From Chrysomallon squamiferum (taxonomy: Eukaryota > Mollusca > Gastropoda > Neomphalida > Peltospiridae): DNA of 64,000 bases. The notes beneath the pieces are model-generated. The model made no database searches and was not told the DNA's origin. It saw only the letters and a program-made list of their open reading frames with translations. Location: positions 38,393,295 through 38,457,294 of the forward strand of contig CM022665.1 in the NCBI GenBank assembly GCA_012295275.1, written 5' to 3'. The position numbers and the translations under genes are program-made. The first letter of the stretch is position 1. Each line of letters starts with the position of its first letter. This document shows positions 49,482-63,130 of the stretch, in pieces.

Positions 49482-49830
49482 TTAATATAACAGTTATCAC
49501 TATTACTATGGCTTCTTACTTTTTTTTTTTTTTTTTATTTTCTTTTTATTTTGGGTTGGGGTGGGTGGGTAAATATTACTGCTAATTTAAAAAAGATGAT
49601 TAGCAACAACAATCACTTCTGTTGCAAATACCATCACTGTTGCTCCTATCACACAACCACCACTTCAACAACAACAGCAACTACTAGTATTACTAACATT
49701 ACTACTACTATTATTACTGCTACTACCACTATTACGACAACAACTATTACTACTACTTCTACTACCACCATCATTGGTACGTACTACTGCAACTGCTACT
49801 GTTGCCACTACTACTAGTACGGCTACTGCT
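49290..49830. repeat. Extended (TAC/ACT)n triplet region
   Basis: Two blocks of TAC/ACT/ATT/GCT triplets (49290-49515 and 49600-49830) split by a poly-T and G-rich stretch. Poly-Thr and poly-Tyr open frames are translations of it. Confidence 0.93.
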
Positions 49831-50813
49831 ACTGTTACAAAGTAAATAAATAAATGAACTGATAAATACTTCACAAACAGATACATTTCATCCAGTGTTT
49901 CACGAGGTGATATCAAATACCAGTATATTTTCTATCGTAAATCAAAAATATTACAAATATTTCAGCGATGTTATCCTAGATAACCGCTCCATTTTTCGGC
50001 ACAAAATACCATCTCCAACTTGCGTTTTTTGTTTTTGCTTTTTTTTTTTTTTTTGGTTAACCACGCTACGGGCGGATCTGAATTTCAGAAAAGGGGCGGA
50101 GCATCTTCAGTGTGGGGAAAACCCTCAGTTTTGGTCGTTATAACTTTCAAGATCAAATACGTTACATACTAGTAAGTGAAGGAGCAAGAAAATTTAATAT
50201 GATGAACTCGTGCCTTACGTAAAGAGTTTTAAAACTATGTGCGCGCTGGTCTGAAAGGGTTCGTTCGATGTGTATGGTGTAAAAATCCACCATTGTATTG
50301 GAGCACCGACAAAACCCGACGACATCCGTGTAAAACCTATTTCGTTTTCCTTTTTCTTTCTATCTTTTTTCTTTTCCTTTTTTTTTCTTTTTCTATTTTC
50401 TTTTCTTTCTTTCTTTTCTTTTCTTTTTTTTCTTTTTCTTTTTTTTTTTATTGAAAACCTCAAGCAGAAGTAACGTATAATTAAGTATGTTTAATGTTTC
50501 ACCTTTCCTTTTTTCCCTTTTCACCCCTCGTCTTTTTCCCGTTTTATGCACGTTGTTACGTAATACTGTTGTGGTTAATGGCTGAAGTGAAAACAGATAA
50601 AATGATGACACGATCAGCTGAAATAAAAATCTTGTACAGTTGAAATTATATCTGATAATTAAAAGACGAAAGTGTTAGATAGCGTAATGGAATACTTTCT
50701 TGGGATACTGAGCCTGTACTGAAATAATTAGACAGTAAATTATTTGTGTATTACCTGGTAATGTTATATATTTTTCGTAATAAAAAATGAAATAAAAAAT
50801 GAAATAAAATTAG

Positions 50814-51007
50814 GTGCGTTTTTGTATGTATGTAGAAATATATATGTATGTATATATGTATGTATGTGTGTACATGTGCGTGTGTATATATATATATATG
50901 CATGTGCGTGGATATATATATATGTATATATACACACATGTATATCTATCTATCTATCTATCTATACATATATACACATGTATATCAATATCTATCTTGC
51001 TTTACAG

Positions 51008-51059
<52 letters not shown>

Positions 51060-51060
51060 T
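50814..51060. repeat. (TATG)n, (ATCT)n and (CA)n compound microsatellite
   Basis: TATG/TGTA repeats at 50822-50945, ATCT at 50945-50966 and uninterrupted CA at 51009-51058. Confidence 0.95.
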
Positions 51061-51548
51061 ACTTAGTAATATTATATATTTTTCTTTTTCATTTGTGAGC
51101 GGGAATAATATCACTTAGTATTTATCTCAGATTAGATATTAACCTGCAACTATTGTGTTACAAAGATAATTAATTTTAATTTTTTTGTCTGGGTAAAAAA
51201 TAAAAAAATCTTCTACTCTTTACAGTTTGAAAGATTGAAATAAGAATATAACAATGAACGAAATAAAATATTTAACATAGCATTAAGAAACAAAATGTAT
51301 ATATAAAAACCCACAAACGTTACGTCAACATTAAATAAATAAATAAATAAATAAAACCTGATGAACTGTAACACCATATTGGATATATATGTAGTTAAAA
51401 AATTAGCAACTTATTCATGCCAACACGTATAATACCAACACAAAAAAATTATTAAAAAAAAAAAAAAATTAAACAACAACATTTATTCGTTTTGAGGTGA
51501 TACGACAAAATTAAAATAATAAGTATTTTCTAATTTATTTACTTCAGA

Positions 51549-51610
<62 letters not shown>
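51549..51610. repeat. (TTA)n microsatellite
   Basis: Perfect ATT array of about 60 bases. Confidence 0.97.
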
Positions 51611-52014
51611 GATTACTGTTTTCTCAAATGTATCGGCATGACATCAATACTAGAATGACGTGTAGGCTTCGTTGAATAAACGGGATTTTACTAATGTTAA
51701 TCATTTATGAATTCTATTTATTTATTTTTTAATTTCTAAAAGAAGAAAAACGACAAAACTTTTTCAAAGTCAGGTAAGTTAATTCTCTATATTTTAAGAA
51801 AAAATTAAGTTATAAATAATATTTTTACAAACACAAACACTTCGAATATAAACTAAAGTAATTCAGCTAATATGCGTGTATATTCGTATAAATCTGTGTC
51901 GGTAAGTACATCGTGTATGTATTTATGTGTATATATATGTACGTTTGTATGTGTGTGTATGTTTCTATATATGTACCCATGAAGGTTTATATATGAATAT
52001 TTGTGTGTCTACAT

Positions 52015-52056
52015 ATTCGTACTAACATATATAAGCATATATATGTTAGTACGAAT
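52015..52056. repeat. Perfect 18-bp inverted repeat, 6-base loop
   Basis: Left arm ATTCGTACTAACATATAT (52015-52032) and its exact complement (52039-52056) enclose AAGCAT, so transcripts could fold into a hairpin. It lies within TA/TG repeat sequence, so a by-product of local repeats is possible, but the CGTAC core is not simple repeat. Confidence 0.9.
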
Positions 52057-53060
52057 ACACATACATACATATATACATAGATAAACCCACACTCAAATGC
52101 TGATACGTGTGTGTGCCAAGCAAAATAACACTTTATTACAGCTTGGTAAGAAACCAGCACGACTTGCGTAGTCACAAGCTGTGAGATCAGCTCTGACTAT
52201 TAAACTGCTAATATGACTGCAAATACTCAGACTTAATCCAAGACCACAGATTTCCCCCCCTCCCCCCCCCAAAAAAAAAACTCGCCACAAAGACCCAGCG
52301 GGCCCGTAATTAGATCATAATAAAAGGTAGCGTTTTGGCTTGGAGAATCTTTTGTCGGAATCTATAGAAATAAAAATGACTGGTACGACTGATAAAAAAA
52401 CATAACTGGGACAATAAAAAAATTTAATGATTTTTAATCAACACGAAAGATGCGTCGCGAAATAACCGTTCTTTCTCTCAGAAACTACCACAAGCCTTAG
52501 GTTCACGCCAGCGACTGCATTCAAGTACTAAATGTTCTTAAAACGACAATGAATGACAAATAATGTATCTTTTGTGTGGAACAAACGGATATATATAACT
52601 GCGTGATGTATCGTAAAGAAATTTACTTACGAAACGTGAAACCGCGAGAACCCTGCCACGCGGCCATTCACCCTCTTTTCAATGCAGAAATAGGATGGGC
52701 GCCTGGGAGCGATTAACATATGAAAGATTTAATAAAAAGCTATTTTACGATAAAGTTTGTCGAAAACGAGATATATGCATTGTGTGTTTTATTGGTTCTT
52801 ATAAAACCTCTATCGTCGTGCAGAGACACTCAAATAAGCTTGGTTACATGTGATTTCCTCACTAATAGAGGGCGCACCGGGGTCCGGAGACATGATGGCA
52901 GTTAAAAACGTGGAGTCAAGAACAACACATTAAGTTAGATCGCCGTGTTTCAGACTTAGTTCGTTTAAGTTTGTCTTGTGGTAAATCAGTCGCATTCCTA
53001 CTGCCTTGCAAGAAAATACATTCATCCAAACTCGTTTCGACAGTAAATAGTTAACAATAA

Positions 53061-53230
53061 GATTGCCTTTTTAAGTAAAAGTTACATTCGCGTTATCTTA
53101 CAAGTCAAAATATAATTTTAAGCTGCTTTGCAATAGTAAATAATTTTACTAAGATTGCCTTTTAAGTAAATGTTACATTCACGTCATCTTACAAGTCAAA
53201 ATATAATTTTAAGATGCCTTGCAATTTAAT
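53061..53230. repeat. Tandem pair, ~92-bp period
   Basis: The unit starting GATTGCCTTTTTAAGTAAAA at 53061 recurs at 53153 with a few changes, including the shared TTACAAGTCAAAATATAATT. A third partial similarity follows after 53220. Confidence 0.88.
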
Positions 53231-54270
53231 TTTACTAACGTTGCAATAGTAACAGTAAATTAATAGTAACGAAATTACATTCTGAGTAATCATCCACCAC
53301 GATATTTACTGTTCAGTTTTACCGTTAACATTTCTCTTCACTGTAGTTTTTTTTTTTCTGTTTCATATATTTCAGTTCAGTAAGCCTATTTAAATATCTT
53401 TCACACAAGAAAGACTAACCGGATAACAGGCGGCAAATATGATACACAAAGTTTATGAAAGAAATGGTTTTTTTATGCAGACGTTAGAAGTGCTTGCAGT
53501 CATTTTTTATTTTTTTTTTTTTTTTTAAAATATTTTTGTAATTTTGTAATTTTGTTTTCCCACTTCTGTGATAATTTATGCTCTCGGTCCTGCTTACTTT
53601 TTGTGAAGTCAGCGTATAAAATTTCTAAATGTATGATTTAATGAAAGAAATATATCAAACAAATATCCTGGATACACGCCAAAATGCAAAAATTTCGAAC
53701 CGCCCTCTGTCGATTTTAAATTACAGTAATTAGTTTTAAGTTATTTTACAACTCCGTGATTTGTATCGTTTTAAGGTTTTTAATTTATCTATTTTCCGAA
53801 TTACAATTATTTTAGAATATTAATATAAATAAAGTAAAAAGAAAAAAAAAAAAAAAGTAACTTTTTAGGAATATCGGGTCAGTTTAACTCGTAAATTATT
53901 TTGGTGAAATAAAGCCAATTTTTCTTGGTTTATTTATTTGTTTACTTATTTATTTAGGTTTTTTTTTTTTTTTTGCAAAAAAGTAGTCATTTGAATTAAT
54001 TTGTTTTGTTTTTTTCTTAAAGTGTCGGAATATGTAAATCAAAGATTATAAACAAATTTCTTATAATTATAGCGGGTCTTTTTCTGATCTTTTTTTTTTC
54101 CAAAATAAAAATTAGCAAAAAAATAAAAATAAAAATAAAAATAAATAAATAAAAATAAGAATACAACACCCGCCCCCAAACAACAAGTAAACGTAATAAG
54201 AAAAACAACAACATGAAAAACCCATGCTTTCAATTTTCAGCGAAGAAAATTGTACTTAAAAACAAAACTA

Positions 54271-54515
54271 TAGGTTGAGGGTCCTTCCAAATTTCCCAAA
54301 TCTGAAACGTTTTCCGAGCAAACTTTGGTTATTGTTTTTTGTTGGATCAATATACACAAATTTTATTTCATGCACAACATTATTTTAAAAATATTATATA
54401 AATAAAACCCTGGAGATTATGTGTACAAACTGCATATGAAATATAAACTGAATTTGTGTTTAGATTTAATATCCGAAATACGAAATGCTTCCGGTGATAT
54501 ATGATTTTAACGGAG
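54271..54515. mobile_element. Tigger-like (pogo/mariner) non-autonomous element
   Basis: The left end reads GGTTGAGGGTCCTTCC and then ATCTGAAACGTTTTCCGAGC. The right end has ATCCGAAATACGAAATGCTT. In between lies ATTTCATGCACAACATTATT and later GTGTTTAGATT. From memory these match, in order, a Tigger-type DNA transposon repeat of mammalian genomes (GGTTGAGTATCCCT... and CCGAAATGCTTCTGG ends). There is no transposase frame. The identification is by remembered consensus and needs a repeat-library search. Confidence 0.55.
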
Positions 54516-54521
54516 GACTTT

Positions 54522-54730
54522 AATTTATCTGAATATATTGCATACAGCATTTTAATAGAGAATTTTATTTTAATTTGCTTGAATATTATTCATACAACAT
54601 TTTAAATAGAGAATTTTATTTTAATTTACTTTAATATTACTCATACAGCATTGTAATAGAGATATTTATTTTAATTTACTTAAATATTATTCATATAGCA
54701 TTTAAATAGAGAACTTTAATTCATTTTACT
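54522..54730. repeat. Tandem ~51-bp AT-rich repeat
   Basis: Four units with the core AATAGAGAATTTTATTTTAA followed by a TTTACTT-like stretch and ATTATTCATACAGCATTT. They begin directly after the Tigger-like element. Confidence 0.85.
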
Positions 54731-55530
54731 ATTGCAGATACTGTATTTTAACTGATTAATTCTGTGCCTCTTTTTTCTTTCATTCAGTGTTTTAGAACAA
54801 TATTTTGATGAGAATTTCCTGTTAGTCTGATTCTCATTGCTGATGCAACAATTTAACAGAGAACTTCATTTAAACGTACTTCAGTACAAACTCTTTTACA
54901 ACTGTTATTCTTTACTATTGATATGTCTTCATCTTCTTCTTCTTTTCCTTTGACCTCAGTTGACCCTGGATCATTCACACGCAGACTGTTAAATTTCACG
55001 GGTTTGTTTACCTTGCATATAAATTAAAAAAAAAACCTTCACAATTTGTTAAGGATACACCCAGAAATTTTATTTCGAATTGAATTTCACCATTAAAAAT
55101 GCAAAAGCGCACATTGATTTTTATGACACTTTTTAAATTAATTATGCCATAAAAGCTCATCTGATGGCAGTTTGTATTTCGACTTGCAGATAGAAGTAGC
55201 TGTTCCGCCCACCATTTAAGTGACAGAAAACATTAGTCAGGTGAAAAAGACGGATAAATCGACAAAAGTGCCCTGATCCGATGACGACAAAGGTTTGAAT
55301 AATGGATTATTCGGTGCGGTGGACGTTTTGTCAAATTTGAATCTGTTGCATTGTCAACGAGGACGCCATAAACATATACATACACACATACATACATATA
55401 TACACAGTGATATAGACAAATAGAGAGAAAACTAAATGGGCAGTGGCATAAATAGAATGATAGACAGATAGATAGACAGTATAAGTGGGTACGTACGTTT
55501 ATATACATATGCATGCATACACACATAATT
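54731..55530. other. Intergenic, no supported gene
   Basis: AT-rich unique sequence; nothing beyond short chance frames. Confidence 0.5.
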
Positions 55531-55545
55531 ATATGCTCACATCTG

Positions 55546-55569
55546 TCTGTCTATCTATCTATCTCTGTG

Positions 55570-55631
<62 letters not shown>

Positions 55632-55632
55632 A

Positions 55633-55675
<43 letters not shown>

Positions 55676-55690
55676 TCTATACACCTATCT
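55546..55690. repeat. (ATCT)n/(GTCT)n microsatellite
   Basis: Long ATCT array with an internal GTCT block at about 55632-55658. Confidence 0.97.
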
Positions 55691-55699
55691 ATGTATGTA

Positions 55700-58015
55700 T
55701 CTATATGCTCACACAGAATGTATATGGAAAAACAGATCCATAGGCAAAGAAAGAGATACAAACAGAATGTGAAATTGAGATTGGGAGAGCGATAATAAAA
55801 CCGAGAGCTAGAGAGGGACTAACAGATATAAATTACAGAATGGGAATCAGACGGAGAAAGATGAATTCAGAGGAAACTGAAAAAACGTTAGTTAGAAAAC
55901 TAGGGATAGAGATGAACCAAAGAATCCTCGAAAGAAATAAAAAGGAAAAGAAAAGAAAGATGAGCGAGTCGCATACAGAACTAATCCGAAACATCAGTGG
56001 ACCACCTTAAAGTCGTCTAGTCAAGTACTGGACAAGATCGTACAAACTTTACTCTTGGAAACAAAATTTAATCTCAAAATAAATAAAGCAACAGGATTCC
56101 GTTCGCAAGAAAACAGATAACGAAGACGTTATATTCGGATAGACAAACATTCAAACAACGAAGATAAATATTACCACATCTATAAACATGTTTTCACATA
56201 TATTAGCCACCACTGCTAGATTATGGGTGGATTTATTTATTTATTTATTTTTGTTTCCAAATAAACACTTTTAGTGTCTCACGGTGTATGAATTGGCCTG
56301 CTAAACCTGGATTAAGAGTGTCCACTGTCACAGCGAGCCTTTAATAGATGGGTAGGGCTACACCGATCACGAATGAAACATTCCGCGGTTAGTTTCAGCA
56401 ATAGAAAACCAAAACGGAGACACAGACGTAAAGAGAGCCAGTCGTTCAAATTTGTTTCTTGTGTGACGGTTAATCTGTGTTCAAATCCATGTTTTAATGG
56501 CTGAACTGTATTGCTTTATATTTTTATATATATATTTTTTTTGTTGCTCTATGATAACAGGTTAGGTGTAGGACCATAACGCCCATTACTGAAACCGATA
56601 ATGGGGCATGGCTATTAGTTTACGGACAAGGAAATCAAAGTTTATAGGTCGAAAAACTGTTCAATTAGCGCCACGTTGAATTTGAAACTGCTTCAGCAAG
56701 TCTCTGCTTATTACATTCGCCAAAGATAACGAATGATAGATTACAATCTGAAATGCCTCCTGCTGATTAATTATTATTATTATTATTATTATTACCAAAA
56801 GTAAACGGTTATGTTTTTTTGCACCTAGTTTTAACGACAGAACGCTGTTTGACGTGTGACTACGTTTGATAAACTGACCCAGTTGTTCCCCTTATCTGTA
56901 AAGAAAAACGCTAAGATCCTCTAGTAAGCAGTTGAGGACATTGATTTTTGGGGCCCTGGGCTTGAACAGTCACTGGGCCCTTTGGGAGCAACAACAAGGT
57001 CTGGCAACTACTGCTATCTTCTTCAGTGACTTGTTCCATAACTGATCGCCATAATTCTTTTTAAAATTTAACCACGGCATCTCAGATTTAAAATTTTTAA
57101 AGTAATGTTAACTAACGTTGCTTCAGGGGCCCTTCTCGGATTAGGGGCCCTGAAGCTTTAAGCTTCATTAGTTTCATTATAGATCCACCCCTGGTAGTAA
57201 GTTTTAGGATTTTTCTCTCTTTTATCTTTGTGTGAGTATATATAAATAAATGTAAAATTTAAAATTTCCTTTTCAAAATCCATTTTCACGTTATGTGATT
57301 TTTTAAGTTTTCGTTTCATCGTATTTGTCGAAATTTCGTAATATGGGACGACCATGGCTACTTTGTGAAAAGTTAACTGTGGTATTTCGTAAGTGATATT
57401 ACGATAGCGTTATCGTTGCCAGAAAACATTAACACGGCACGAATCAAAGACACGAAGATAAAACTACTGCATGATCATACGTTATTTACCTTACACAATA
57501 GCGTGCATCATAATAAATAATCACCACTCTTGTCATGCCGTGAATAGAGATTTACAATCTATCAAACCTTATCAGATACAATCTTGATGTTTATAATTAA
57601 ACAAGAGGACGAATATCATATATTAAACGTTATCAAATACAATCTTGATGTTTATAATTATGATATGGTATGATATAATGGCTTTTTCATGCACTGTGCA
57701 TCTGAACTACCTCGCCTATAGATTTTTGCCTTAGTAAATAAACTGTATAAATACTGAGTAAACAAATTACACACATTTTAGTAACAATGGTTTCTAGATT
57801 CCTTACGGTTTTTATTTAATGCTGACGTGAGATTAGAAACCTGCAGCTCTTACTCTTCTGTATGCTGAATGCTGAAAATATCGAGTAGCAGTAAGAAATT
57901 TCAATATCCACCTTCTCATAGACAGGAAAACAGAAAGAAATCGTAGAGCACTAATTGGAACAGAAATACTCCTACGATCAGTGACCATAGGGGCATCTCT
58001 AGTCTACATTAATGT
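55700..58015. other. Intergenic, dispersed repeat remnants
   Basis: No supported gene. At 56950-57190 GC-richer text (GGGGCCCTGGGC... and AGATCCACCCCTGG) looks like an old transposon fragment. At 57569-57600 and 57630-57661 a 31-base segment (TACAATCTTGATGTTTATAA core) occurs twice, about 62 bases apart. Confidence 0.5.
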
Positions 58016-58021
58016 TTATAT

Positions 58022-58022
58022 A

Positions 58023-58096
<74 letters not shown>
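58022..58096. repeat. (CA)n microsatellite
   Basis: Uninterrupted CA run of about 74 bases. Confidence 0.98.
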
Positions 58097-58097
<1 letters not shown>

Positions 58098-59051
58098 GTG
58101 TGCATTATACAAACTGTTGCAATTTTGTTTTAATCGTGTTAAATTTTTTTTAATAATACAAATAGTATCAATGGCAAATGGGTGTCATATTAATGATGAT
58201 AATAATTAGTAGTGTTAATATTTTAAAGCTATACATGTGCCAGTATTATTATTACAGCTTCCTAATTTTGGTCTAATTATTTCTGAAACTGTTAAAAAAA
58301 AAAAAATAATAATAATAAAATAAGTATCGTTCTTACTATTTAGTTTCTAAAAATAATAAAATGGTATGAAATAATATATATTAGTGATAGTTTTCTTTAT
58401 TAAATGAAATAATATGTATTAGTAATAATTTCATTTATTATTCGAAATAATAAGAATATATATATATAGTACTGATTTTTGTTTTCTTTTTTTTACATTC
58501 CAGTTAATTATGATGATGTGGATTTGTGTGTTGATTTGCGCGTGTGCAATTCTGTCAAATAGGTGTTACGTTTCTTTGCGTTAGTATTTTCATAGCGTCC
58601 TGTTAACCTCGGAGTTGCTGTTAAGCTCACAGCGTATCACGTTTTACTATTTTTAAGCTTATACCGAGCCAGCATCACGAGAATAATTTTTTTCATTTTT
58701 TTTTTTTTTATCTCTTTTTTAACATCAGTGACGCAGTGATTAAACTTACATTTGTTAAACTTTCGTTAAACTTTAAGCTGTTGCGTGTCGACCTCAGCGG
58801 CGAGGTTTGAAGCTTGTGGCATGTCGACCGCGATAGCGTTACTGTTAATCTTAAAACCGCATCTACATCGGTGGTGTAACTGTGTAGAAAATCACATAGC
58901 ATGCTTTTGGTTTGGCTTTCTCTTTTCTTTATCTAATATCTGAACAAACAATGCTTCGAGAAAATACCACTGGCTTCGCACTTGTACGCTTTACTCAGAC
59001 GTAACTGTATATGTGTCTTGATTTGGTTTAAACGATTAATTTTTGTACATG

Positions 59052-59176
<125 letters not shown>

Positions 59177-60022
59177 TATGGATATCTCTCTATGAGGACG
59201 TGCTATTGTAATCTCTATATGGCAGTCCCCACTCTGATATTTAAGAAAATTACAGATGATGTAATTCCAGCTTTATAATTTCACATTATAATAAGTTAAT
59301 TGAAATATATATATTTTTTAAATTCTTCTTGAGTAAACAACTATGCCAGCTATGCGATTACGCCTTGAAACATCCTACGACGACATCGAGTACAGACACG
59401 CTATACGACATCACAGAACACATAATTACATTACATTACATTATTAGTTTTTAGAACTCATTAACAGACGTCAGACCGTGTTAACGTACTTCTTCTTCAA
59501 AGCGGTCATAAAAAAGGCAAGTTACTCTTTTTAAGTAAAACGATACGCAAGCACTGCCCGGTATTACTTACTACCCGAGCTATGAATAGAGAGAGAGAGA
59601 AAAAAAAAAAAAAAAAAAAAATAAAAAAATTAAAATATAATAAAATTAAAAAAAGAAAAATAATTCAAAACATTATAACGATGACAGGCTATCCCGCGGG
59701 AAAGCGTGCAAAGAGTAACACTGAACACGACGGAGAAGACACACAATCGTGCGGGTAGAATTACTCTGCTGTAAAGTGAAAACTGTGACGACTGCTGTTG
59801 TTCCCACCTGTCAGCCCAGTTTCGTTGCCCAGTGCACGTGGTAATGGGGGCTGGCTGAGGTAATTGCCTGTCACCCCGCTGTTGCAGCTCGCAGCTAACT
59901 GGAGTCGTTGTTGTTGTTGTTGTTGTTGGGGGGAAGGCGACTGGGTGCATCGGCGACACCGTGCGGCGATGTCAGAGTGATCCAGTAATGTAAATATGTA
60001 TTAGCTGTGAAAATGGTGTAGG

Positions 60023-60024
<2 letters not shown>

Positions 60025-60059
<35 letters not shown>

Positions 60060-60330
60060 TATGTGATGTGTGTTTGTGTGTATGTGTGTATATGTATATG
60101 TATATGTGTATGTGTATGTGTATGTCTGTCTGTCTGTCTGTCTGTATGTATGCATATATGTATATGTATGTATGTTTGTGTACAGTTGTGTGTATGTCGG
60201 TATGTACTTACGTATATACATGTATGTATATATATATATATGTGTATGTGTGTCTGTATATAGGTGTGTATATGTATGTATGTCCGTACATGTGTGTGTA
60301 TGTGTGTTTGTCTGTCTGTATGTATATTTA
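60025..60330. repeat. (GT)n and TATG/TGTC repeats
   Basis: GT at 60026-60052 followed by 270 bases of TATG, TGTC and TA-rich units. Cys/Val/Tyr-rich frames here are repeat translations. Confidence 0.95.
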
Positions 60331-60339
60331 TTATTTCGT

Positions 60340-60495
60340 ATGAATGTGCTATTCATTCGCAATCTCTTATTTCATAAAAATGCATATATGTATATATGAT
60401 TCAGTAATATGTATCCAAAATGGATTCGGACTTTGGCAATAATTAAAATATCAAAATTATTTTTACTGTAACAAATAACATGCAAAACAAAACAA

Positions 60496-60529
<34 letters not shown>

Positions 60530-61268
60530 AGCCCGAAAATAACCATAAAATACCCCACAAAAACAACAACAGCAAACAAACAAACAAACAAACTCTAAGA
60601 ACGTAAACATCCTCTTCACTCACACCTGATTTCTTCGTCCAGGTTATCGGAGAAAATTTTAATTTCATTTTGATCGATCAGCTCAAAGAAATACGCACAC
60701 ATTCTGACACGCACCTGTTCACTGCAATGTCCGGCAAGGGTCGGCTGGTGCAGATATCTGACACACTGGCATTTAGTGTCCTGTGGTCATTATTGGTCAT
60801 CGTAGATTGTCTCAAGTAGTCAAAAAAACGGACATGACGGATTCGTCATAATTAAGGGAGTAAACAGTAATGCTAAAGTACGTGTATATTAAAATATATT
60901 TGTACACATGTTAACACGTTTATTTTATTTTACACAAAAGTGTTTACTATCAAACGTACTGCGTGCGTACGTTGGTGCTTTTGTTTGCTTGTTGTTGTGA
61001 TGAGATTTCAGTGTAAGATTTTACTTCAGTAGTTCCTGTGAAAATGTCGAATTGCTTGATTTAATGGGTTTTAAAAATATTTTGATTATTACCAGAAAGG
61101 GAAGGCATGTTACTCATGTTTTTTTTTTTTTTTTTCATTACTAGAATAGACTGAGATGTTAGAAACAAAACTATCATTTAGTCTTTCCGTTCATTTGTCT
61201 GTATGACTCTGTTTCTGTATCTGTCTTTCTCTTTATATCTCTGTCTGTCTGTCTGTCTGTCTCTCTCT

Positions 61269-61303
<35 letters not shown>

Positions 61304-63000
61304 TAGTATAAATCTACGTCCGTATGAATTTTGGATATGCGTGTGTGTATGTATATTAGTGTGCATGCAAGTATGCACATGTGTATGATATTAATATGTG
61401 TACGAATCATTTTTATATATGTGTGGGACTAATCTGAAGGCTAACTTTGGTGTTGGTGACAGAAGCGTGTTAGACGTAATGAGACGAGTTTTGCTGTGAA
61501 TGATACGTGATAAATCATGACAGCACATCACGCGTGATCGTCACCCTTTTGATAAAGCGTAGATACAGTTCGTCGACTTCTTTAAGAGCAAAGCTCTCGA
61601 GCAGATTCTATTATCTCGAAGGAAAACGAGAAAAACGATAAGATGTAAAAATAACTTTCTACTTTGTACGGATTGTGCATGACGAAATAGACAGATGTTA
61701 GATCAAGAGGTGAAATAAAAGAAGAAGAAGAAGAAGAAGAAGACGACGATTAATTAAGAAGAAAATGTTACATGAACATTTACGATAACAAATATTATTA
61801 ACCTAAACTAATGCCATCACCGTACGGTGATAATAATCATCGTTATTTTACCACAAAACTACCACCACCACGACTGCTACGTCTAGCACCATCACCATCA
61901 CTACAACCACCACCGCCACCCGCCACCATCACCACTAAAAATACTACTACTAAAAACAACTAGTACTATTACTACTACTACGGCAACAATAACAACAACA
62001 TTTACTTCTATCCTCACTTCCACTGTTATTATTACAATATTTATGAAAATATATAAATTAAAATTACGACAGAAACCTAAAACATACAAACAAAAAAACA
62101 AAAACAATATGATATAACATGATACGGATATAATTATAACATCTTCCAGTACAACCAATTCGAAATAAAGAAGGCATTAGATTTTTGCCATCAACATCTT
62201 TAACACCTGTGTATGTGTTTTCACCTTTCTCTTATGTTAATAATATTTTTTTTTCACCGAGTATTTGACAAACAGATATGTTTACAAACAACAAAAGAAC
62301 AAGACGCCGGTCAAGCGGTGTTATAGGCGGGATCAATTGATGCCGCACAAAAGTAGTGAATCTATTGAAACTAGCGAAACGCCTTCACGCCGCTTTTACC
62401 ATATGATGAGATAGGCACCCGGTGACAAAACGATTGGTATCCCGCTTACTTTAACCAAGTCATTATTTTTGTTTTCTTTAAAAAAACAAAACAAAAAAAC
62501 AAAACAGACGAGATATGCTATCTGATAAAAAAAAAAAAAAAAAAAAAATAATAAAAAAATAACCTTGCAATAAATGATTTTCCTTTCAGTTACTACAGTT
62601 AAATACGTTGGTGTTTTTTAAACACATCTTTTACCAGTGGATGCTTAGTACGGACGACAATAGAGTTTTTTTTTTTTTCATTTCTCTCTGGTTGGAAAGG
62701 TTTACGTTTTTGTAGAGATCTTGTGGTCATCTTTTTTTCTTTTTTTTCACTTTATGGGCATATTGTCTAGAATTTTGTAATTATTTCCCTTGTTCATCAC
62801 TCTTCTGAAATGAAGTACAATATATTGTGTATTGAAACATACCACTTACTTTTTAATAATTTATGTTTTGCTCTCGACATAAAAAAAAAGAAAAACATGT
62901 AGTGATAAAATATACAAAACGTTTTAATAATTTTTATTAACTTTGGAAACAGATAATCATAGCACAGAGCAATGGCAATGCATGGGCGGGGCCATAGGAG
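60340..63000. other. Intergenic, no supported gene
   Basis: Includes a poly-A at 60500-60528, (GT)n at 61274-61300, (AGA)n at 61721-61742 and ACC/CAC-type triplets at 61857-61935. No exon-like segment could be supported. Confidence 0.5.
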
Positions 63001-63130
63001 TGGCTTCCTCGAGCTCAAAATTCTAAGGTTCACCACTGAACTGGTAGATGGGACTTGGGGAGGGCTAACGTCCACGGGTTGGGGGCGCAATACTTGTCTT
63101 GTCCCCGGTCTTTGCCAGCCCACGATGTAC
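63000..63130 (-). repeat. Dispersed GC-rich repeat fragment
   Basis: The reverse complement of 63055-63092 reads ATTGCGCCCCCAACCCGTGG then TTAGCCCTCCCC, matching 20193-20234 with a few differences. Two copies 43 kb apart in this AT-rich window suggest a transposable-element fragment. Confidence 0.6.

Noticed and set aside
49190-49817. Poly-Tyr and poly-Thr frames
   Set aside because: Translations of TAC/ACT triplet repeats; no coding signal outside the repeats.
59630-60362. Minus-strand frames of 109 and 155 residues near a GC-richer patch
   Set aside because: One is Thr/Tyr/His repeat translation from GT/TATG arrays. The other has a non-repetitive part (59700-59930) but ends in A-rich sequence with no splice partner. 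The patch may be a promoter, but that is not supported.
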